Source of the DNA: Leucogyrophana mollusca
Taxonomy: Eukaryota > Basidiomycota > Agaricomycetes > Boletales
NCBI GenBank assembly: GCA_021014945.1
Contig: MU266439.1
Location: 1 to 64,000, forward strand
Length of the DNA: 64,000 nt
Reading direction: 5' to 3'
Shown here: positions 57,170 through 64,000 of the stretch, in pieces
How the letters are laid out: every line of letters starts with the position of its first letter
Position numbering within the stretch: position 1 is the first letter of the stretch
Position numbers and translations under genes: made by a program
Notes under the pieces: generated by a model
Seen by the model: only the letters and a program-made list of their open reading frames with translations
What the model was told of the DNA's origin: nothing
The model's database searches: none

Positions 57170-59717
57170 ATGGCAAGTATAGCTTTGAAGCAGGTGTGCA
57201 CAACCTACTTCTCATTCGTTTCGCTTCCTCACTACCAGGATTCCAGGCAACGACACCAACGACCTTGCAGCAAGCACAGACGACTGCCTTACTCTCCTTG
57301 CTGAATCTGAACAACCCTGTTGATACAGTCGGAGGTACAAGTACCCCAACCGGAAAACCAGGGACCTCAGGCAAGGCACCATCGTCATCGGGGCCTCCGG
57401 TGTGGAAAGTGCTCGTGCTAGACCAGCAAACGAAGGACGTACTCGCGACAGTACTGCGCGTTCAGGACCTTCGTGACGTCGGCGTCACCCTGCATGTGTG
57501 AGTTTGCTAGCGGAGGACGACAATAACCTGTATGTTAAAGCGACGATACTCACCAGGCAGCTGCACTCTCTCCGCCCTCCTCTTCCCGATGTTCCTGCTG
57601 TGTATTTCGTCTCTCCAACACCCGCCAACATCCGAAGGATAGCTGAGGACCTAGAGAAGTGCCTCTACGAGACTTTCCACCTCAGCTTCGTCGAACCCCT
57701 CCCTCGCGCACTTTTAGAAGAATTAGCTGCTTCTGTTGCGGGAGACGGCACGGGTGACCTAGTGGAGCAAGTCCGTCTGTTTCATTTGCAATGTAAAGCA
57801 GAAGTTGATTGATGGCCATCGCTCAACCAGGTGCTAGATCAATATCTATCTTTCATCTCACCTTCGCCGTCGCTCTTCTCCCTTTTGCCTCCACCCCCTC
57901 AGATAGCTCTCTCAGATCAAGCGGGTCCATCGCAACCCAAGCCTCTCACGTCCTATAAGCTTCTCAACTCCCCCTCGTCAACTGAGCAGCAGATTGAAAC
58001 GGAAATCGACCGAATAGCCAGTGGCCTCTTCAGTGCCGTCGTAACGATGGGTGAATACAGATCATAAATGTTAAGCTCGTCTTTACTGACAAATACCTAG
58101 GTCACGTACCCATAATACGTGCACCTCGAGGTAATGCGGCAGAAATGGTTGCCAAAAAGCTCGAGGTGAAAATTCGAGACGCGTTGCTCATGGCCTCTCG
58201 CTCACACGGGTCAACCACATCGCTGTTCTCCCAAGATGCTTCAGGATTATCGAACTTGCAGCGGCCATGTAAGATTTTGTGGTCAAGTCAGGTTTCATGC
58301 TCACCGATATCATACATTGGGCAGTGCTACTCGTCCTTGACAGGAACGTTGATTTGGTGTCTATGGTATCGCATGGATGGACATATCAAGCCCTGGTTTC
58401 TGACTGCCTGGAAATCAAACTTAACCGTGTAGTCGTCACTCAACCTCAGAAGCGGTCGTACGATCTCGACTCGAAGGACTTTTTCTGGGCCAAGAATGCT
58501 GCAAACCCATTTCCTCAGGTTGCGGAAGAGATCGATGCGGAGCTTAACAAATATAAGCAAGATGCTGCCGAGATAACGCGCTCAACGGGCGTAAGCGATG
58601 TTAATGATATCTCTCAGTTGTGCGTACCCTCTCCGCTCTCATACCACTAACAACTAAACTACCTTTAGGGACGTATCATCGAACGCCGCGCATCTAAAAA
58701 CTGCCATCACCCAGTTGCCAGAGCTTACAGCGAGGAAGGCGACGCTTGACACGCACATGAACATCGCGACGGCACTGCTGGAACAAATCAAGAAGCGCGG
58801 ACTGGATGAGTTGTTTAGCACCGAGGAAGCTATCGCTAAGCAGGTGATTTATTCTTCTATAGTCACTCTGGCTAGATCGGTGACATTTGCTTTCTTCAGA
58901 CGGTTGCGTCCATTCTCGAAACCATTCGTTCTCCGAGACCCGACGGCGCACTCACCCCTGCTGACAAGTTGCGCCTCGTCCTAGTATTTTATCTTTCATC
59001 GCCCGACAATGCGATCTCTAAGGAAGACGTCGCTGAGTTAGAAAAAGAACTGAAGAGTGCAGGAGCAAATACTGCTGCATTTGATTACGTGAGGCGGACG
59101 AGAGAGATCTCAAGGATGACTGTTGCTACCACTGTAGGCGGTACTTCAACGCCCGTGTTAGGTGGTGGGCAAGGAGAACTATTCAGAGGTTTCACCGCCC
59201 TAGGAAACAGGGTACGTCCACCATCTCCTACCTGAATTGAAGCGATGATTTTGATTACATACTTTGACAGCTTACAGACCGGCTCAAGGAGGGTGGCCTC
59301 GAGAATCTCATCTCGGGCGTGAAAAACTTCCTACCTGCGAACAAGCTTCTCCCTGTCACACGATTAACTGAAGCACTGATGGACTCTTCATCCGCGTCAA
59401 ACCAATCCTTACAAGAAACGGACGATTGCATCTTCCTCGACCCTCGTGCACCTCGCCACGCCAACACCGGCTATGGGATCTCTGCCGGCCCTGGAGGATC
59501 CCCGATGGGCGGGACTGGAGGACCTGGTCGCGCCAAGCGCATGGTGTTCTCGGAGGGAATGGTGTTCGTTGTTGGAGGAGCTGGATATGTCGAGTACGGC
59601 AATCTAGAAGAATGGGCCGCGAAGACCGGGAAGAGGGTAACCTATGGTGGCACAGAGATCGTGGATCCTGGAGGCTTTGTTGAAATTTTAGAGGATCTCG
59701 GGAAGACCACTGTGTAG
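57170..59717 (+). CDS. SLY1: SLY1, Sec1/Munc18-family SNARE regulator of ER-Golgi transport
   Basis: Sly1 binds the syntaxin Sed5 and promotes SNARE assembly at the Golgi. The N-terminus after splicing is MATTPTTLQQAQTTALLSLL. The start ATG (57170-57172) ends exon 1, and a 74-nt intron beginning GCAAGT follows directly, with exon 2 from 57247. Conserved blocks include VWKVLVLDQQTKDVLATVLR, TLHVQLHSLRPPLPDVPAVY (recovered by splicing at about 57491) and FVSPTPANIRRIAEDL. Then come GHVPIIRAPRGNAAEMVAKK, VLLVLDRNVDLVSMVSHGWT, KDFFWAKNAANPFPQVAEEI, KLLPVTRLTEALMD and FSEGMVFVVGGAGYVEYGNL. The full Sec1-like fold is present and the stop falls at the usual end. An in-frame start upstream without this intron is possible but unlikely. 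Confidence 0.93.
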
Positions 59718-59857
59718 AGTAGAGTATACATTTAAGAAACTTTTACGATGCTATTCAATACAGTGGACTATCAGACGAGTGCGCTCTGTAGTTAACCTCA
59801 GACAGACTAAACAAAGATACGGAACATGGCCGAACAGGACTGCCGGAGACCAATCTC

Positions 59858-61186
59858 TCATTTCCTGTTGTTCGAGCGCATCGCCAGAATTTGTACCAGA
59901 CGAATGCTGTCGCAGCCACATCAGTAAGCACGTACATAGGTAAAGACCGATGTACCCACAAGATATTGATCATGTCAAGCTCCAATGCGATGGCTTCTTT
60001 CATGGGATCACGGGGAACCACGCCCATTTCAGCCATACGTGCATGCTGCAAAATCTTCTGAGTGCTTTAGACGCGTGGTCGTCAGGAGCCGCCACCACAA
60101 GGCAAAACAAAAGGGAGCTTACTCGTAGAGAACAAAGCCGCCGAATACAGCCAGACCACCATACAGAGAGATGGACTCTGCGATAGCGAGTCCACGCATA
60201 CCCATTGGAAGCGCCATGGGAGCCAGTGCACTGAGCGCGACGACCGTAACACCCGCTAAGAGAGGGCCCCCCATGTAGAGATATTTGTCATTCCTAACAC
60301 AACCATGAGTAAGAAACGAGGATGACGTCAAAACGGACCTACGTGGCAGTGGCTCCGACGTAGGAGAGCGATCCAACCACACCGCAAGTGTAGAGGGCAG
60401 CTCGGGATAAAATTGCCGGGCTGAAGAAGAAAAGAGGGCTAAGAGTTGCTGCTTGGCACGCGTTGAAGGCCTGCGAGGATGATGAGATCGCTTATGATGA
60501 TGGACTGATAGTACGTACAAGCCAACAGAGGTGCTTTTGCACGGTCTTCTCCGGAGGTGTATAGTACACACCCATCATTGAGCCGATACTTCCTACAAGA
60601 CTGACACCGAGCACAAGCCCTGTGTTTGCGCCCAACTTAGTGTCTCGCTCGTTTCATAAATCGTGGAGGATACAACATACATGGGTTCGCCGACATGATC
60701 CTAAACGCGGCGCCCGACCTGAACAAGCCTCGTGCGGCAAGAGCGGTCAACGCGAGCCCGCCCCCTGTATACTTGAAGCTATCATGGAGGTACGACTGCT
60801 CAGCCGGAGTCAAACTATCACGAGTATCTCTGTTGAGAAAGCCTTCCGCGACGATAATTGTTCCCGCAACAGCGGCCTGGCCCAAGTGCTATGAGTGAAA
60901 ACGGACACCGGTGGGTGTGCCCGCAACTTACCGCCGTGATACCAAACCGCTTCCATGCATCCTGCGAGGATGGTCGCACTATAGTCTGAGCATCCGTCGT
61001 TATGTTGCGAGAGAACCGAGACAATAAACACGGCGACAGGATTGTTCCCCGTTTCTGCAGCAAGTTGTGCGCACTACCAGAACCAACGCGGGTTGAAAAT
61101 GGCTGCGACCGGCATCGCGCAGCCACCTGGGTAAAGCTGCGATTGAGCCCTGTGCGTAATGAGCTAGATATTCCGAGAGTCAACAT
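59858..61186 (-). CDS. GHITM/MICS1-like BAX-inhibitor-1 family mitochondrial membrane protein
   Basis: The start is the ATG at 61186, opening a mitochondrial targeting-like N-terminus (MLTLGISSSLRTGLNRSFTQ then VAARCRSQPFSTR). After splicing follow AAAVAGTIIVAEGFLNRDTR and DSLTPAEQSYLHDSFKYTGG. Multiple membrane segments then run through LALTALAARGLF, WLVLGVSLVGSIGSMMGVYY, AFNACQAATLSPLFFFSPAI, YMGGPLLAGVTVVALSALAP and ISLYGGLAVFGGFVLYETQK. The end is MIKD-like: MINIFIRLVQILAMRSNNRK. The family sits in the inner mitochondrial membrane and is tied to cristae shape, apoptosis control and cation exchange. Exon phases agree; the acceptor near 60628 (aacacag) was chosen because it restores WLVLGVSLVG. 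The gene converges with SLY1 and lies 188 bp from TBL1's stop on the same strand. Confidence 0.85.
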
Positions 61187-61373
61187 AAGGAAGAAGCAGA
61201 GTGCAGAAATACAGAAATAAGAGTGACGGGGAGTGGGATTGGCGAGGACTCGGTCACCGGCAGCAATAGCCGACGTCACCCCGCCGGCACAAGGGACTTG
61301 AAGAAGCGTCGCGAATAGAACCCAAGCAGACCGGATACACATATTGATACATAATAATAATAACGATGGTAAT

Positions 61374-63562
61374 CTACGCAGAGACACACTGGAGGGCTGG
61401 CACCTTGGATGGGTCAACAATAGCCACCACACGACGTTCCAAAGCAAGTGCAATCAAACACCTATCTCCCCACTTCCGCCAGTCAATCTCGAACACGCCA
61501 GATTTCTCACCACTGAACCACGACCACTGCTTCTTCTTACCCTGTATTTTGGGCATGAGCTCCAACGTTGACAGCACCCAGTGACGAGGCCCACCTTAAC
61601 ATCGTAGATGTGCAAAGATCCATCCCCTCCGCCTGTAGCAAGCTGAAGCCCATCTGGACTGAAACTCAGGGCGTAGACATGCTTTAGGTGGTCGCTGAAG
61701 ACTTTCAGGCAGTCACCTGTCTTCGTGTCCCACAAGCGGGCTGTCATGTCAAATGATGCCCTACACCATTCCGTCAGACAAAACTCGACACATGAACCCC
61801 TGATACTTGCGTGGCTAGTAATTCATTTGTGTCGGCGGCCATGTTGGGGCACCAGTCAACAGAGGTAATACATTGTCGATGGCCTTCCAGCACTACTGGG
61901 GCTGCCATTGTCTTCTGGTTGTGGATATCGGTGATATTCCATATCCGAGCGGTTCCGTCGTCTGAGCATGACGCCAACCGCGTACGTGAGGTATTGCATT
62001 TGATCGAGTTCAGCTCGCCTTCATGCCCTCTACAGCATTGTCAGATTCCGGGTGAACTCAGTGAGCGTCAGTCCTCACTTAAGAGTTTGAATAGGCTTTG
62101 TGCCGTTCAGCGACAAAATGTGCACCAAGCGATCCGCACCGCAGCTTGCAAACGTCGACTCGTCCAACCAGTCGACATCCAAGCAGCAACCTTTTCTAGA
62201 TGAGCAACAGCCAAAAATAAACAATGTCGGCACTTACCTTCGTGGATTCGATAATGCCTGTGGACTCTTCTGTTGTCGACATCCCACACACAAGAGCTCC
62301 CGTCCAAGCTCGCAGTCACTAGCCATTGGCCGGATCGCGAAAACTTCCCCGCAAATATGGGTCCCTGTGCAGTGACGGTTCTATCTCGTATGTTTAGGTG
62401 CCAAAGCGAGTGACTAACCTTGTGCCGATTATCTGACAAATATAGCTTGCCTGCCGCAGTGCAGATACGAAGTATAGAATCGTAAGAGCCAATTGCAACC
62501 AACGAGCCGTCGTGGTTCCAGTCGAGCGACGTTAGGTCAGCTTGTGATGCTGTAGCCAGGTCCGACAGAGTAATCGAAGGCTGCACCTGCGTTTGAGTGA
62601 CTGGTAAGTCGGCGTGTGGTACATCGGGTATGTTCCAAAAGTTGACAACGGCATCTCTTGACCTGTTCCGCAGAGGCATACATTAGCTGGGAGAATACTA
62701 CCCATCTATAGCAAACAGACCCTGAAACCAACTGTCCAGGAGTAGAGGGGTTCCAGGCAGCCACAAAAACCTGACACCCCTCGTATGAGCCGTGATGGGT
62801 AGAATATAGCTGTGTAAGTGCTTACTTCTGACTTGTGCGCTTGTAACAGTCGAATTGCGTTCGGATCCGTGCCGTCTCTAGGCGGTGTGGGACGCTTTTG
62901 TTTCGTCTTCTTGGCAGTAGCAGACTCTGGCGAGATCTGCTGTGACACGGCGGCGGGCTTCACGTCTCTTGGTTCTGGAGGTGGTGCTGTTATGCGGGCA
63001 TGAAGATTTCAAATAGAGGTCTCGTCAGTAAATAACGCACGGGTTATTCGAGAAACATCTTCTTCTTGGTCCTTCCTAGGACGCTTCTCAGCGCGACCAT
63101 CTTCCGTCGAAGGAGTATTCGACTTTCTTTTGGTTCCAACATCACCATTGACCCTTAAACTGTGCCCGACGGTCGCAGGGGTTGTCGTAGGCGCGGCCAT
63201 TGGCGTCGATGCGACTGGGTCGAGCGAGCAAACATGGGGTTCAAGCAGCGAGAAGCTGGTTTTGCAGTTATTGGCGAGCGAGTCGCCCTTCCAGTGGGCC
63301 TCTACTTCTTTGTAGAGTAATGCCTTGCTTAGCAACTCGACGAGCTCGCCGCGAGGGATGTGCTTTTTGAGGTGATGGGAGTGGTCGAGGCGGCCCTCCA
63401 TTCGGAGAGAGAACGCCGAGTGCTGGAAGCCTGACAGACAGATAAAAGGATAGTTAGATAATGTTTTAAAATGACAGGTAAATGAAAAGTACCAGAGTCT
63501 TGAAAGTAGGCATGTATGAGGCAGTTGACTTCGTCTGCAGTGATCAATATAGGCGCAGCCAT
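61374..63562 (-). CDS. TBL1/EBI-type LisH and WD40 corepressor subunit
   Basis: The start ATG at 63562 opens a LisH domain: ITADEVNCLIHAYFQDSG, then across an intron FQHSAFSLRMEG. A helical oligomerisation region follows (HIPRGELVELLSKALLYKEV) and a charged, nuclear-signal-like linker (GTKRKSNTPSTEDGRAEKRP). The C-terminal half is a WD40 propeller: DLTSLDWNHDGSLVAIGSYD, GPIFAGKFSRSGQWLVTASL, DVDWLDESTFASCGADRLV, SIKCNTSRTRLASCSDDGTA and HVYALSFSPDGLQLATGGGD. The last blade is recovered by splicing near 61560-61607 and ends at 61374. This is the layout of TBL1/TBLR1 in the N-CoR/SMRT complex and of yeast Sif2 in the Set3 deacetylase complex. It functionally complements the SIN3 theme of the window, though in a separate complex. 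Confidence 0.88.
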
Positions 63563-64000
63563 ACGGTACGCTTAATTCGATGGCTTCGGTGCGCAAGTGA
63601 AAGGCGATGGTAGCGGAGTGTGAACTACAGAGGAATATCTGCAATATAATAAATTAAATAAAACCAGATACCTTTTGCCTCTTTCGCATCGGATACTTTC
63701 ATACGAGTAGTACGATTGCTTGGAGTTTTCGAGTAAGGTCTTTGGGGTGATCTGACTCTCTACCAAGGGGACTTGTTCCTCAGCTTGGACGATATTATTG
63801 TTGCCCATGTAGTGGCACGTGGCAACTCCGACCATCCGTTACCGGTCGTCCGATATCACATCCAACAGACGCTCGCAGACGGGAATCCGGCAGAGATAAC
63901 ACAAACCCGCTTTCCCAAGGGTCACTCGTCGCTCTCACTGATTTATAACACCCAGCCAGTGTCTGCAAGCATGCAACACATTGAGTTCGACATCGACATG
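63563..64000. other. Upstream region of TBL1; possible start of a plus-strand gene
   Basis: Holds the TBL1 promoter. At the very edge an ATG at 63971 opens a plus-strand frame to the window end (MQHIEFDIDM). It may be the start of a truncated gene, but ten codons are too few to judge. Confidence 0.3.

Noticed and set aside
1..64000. CRISPR arrays, rRNA, tRNA genes, insertion sequences, bacterial operons
   Set aside because: None seen; gene structure is eukaryotic throughout and no spaced direct repeats or clover-leaf candidates were noticed by eye. A tRNA scan could not be run.

Overview
The window looks like nuclear DNA of an Agaricomycetes-type basidiomycete. Most genes are split by 48-62 nt GT-AG introns with CTGAC/CTAAC-like branch sites. 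The families fit as well: a PriA/CPL1-like secreted protein, a TKL-type kinase with HGDLKG in the catalytic loop, several F-box/LRR-like proteins and a fungal SHO1. Genes are dense on both strands with short spacers. I rebuilt exon structures by matching reading phase across splice sites; each assembled CDS whose exons are listed adds up to a whole number of codons.

Layout. 0.6-4.3 kb: a membrane-hairpin protein of unknown function (-) and a Kex2-type repeat precursor with a PriA-like C-terminal domain (-). 5.2-8.8 kb: EXO5 exonuclease V (+) and a Ctr copper transporter (+). 9-14.9 kb: an Ark1/Prk1-type kinase (-) and a 3-hydroxyisobutyrate dehydrogenase-like enzyme (+), divergent from a promoter with four CACGTG boxes. 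16-22 kb: an F-box-like protein (+), the ribosomal-protein import adaptor SYO1/HEATR3 (-) and a single-pass membrane protein (-). 22.3-32.3 kb: full-length SIN3 (-), a TKL kinase (-), a truncated SIN3 duplicate keeping only PAH1 (-) and a paralogue of the first hairpin protein (-). 33-38 kb: SHO1 osmosensor (+), F-box protein (+), FAD monooxygenase (+). 38.2-42.7 kb: small secreted protein (-), F-box protein (-), WBP11-like splicing factor (-). 42.9-48.5 kb: RNF10/MAG2 RING protein (+) and acid sphingomyelinase-like phosphodiesterase (-). 51.2-55.6 kb: a CSC1/DUF221-like multi-pass membrane protein (-). 57-64 kb: SLY1 (+), a GHITM/BI-1-like mitochondrial protein (-) and a TBL1-type LisH/WD40 corepressor subunit (-).

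Most genes are unrelated housekeeping functions and there is no obvious operon-like cluster. Two thematic links are worth noting: SIN3 and TBL1 are both histone-deacetylase corepressor components, and SHO1 and the CSC1-like protein are both candidate osmotic-stress membrane proteins. The least ordinary features are the Kex2-repeat precursor, the partial SIN3 duplication that removed PAH2 in frame, the unknown hairpin-protein pair, and an apparent excess of GC-AG introns, one of which directly follows the start codon of SLY1.
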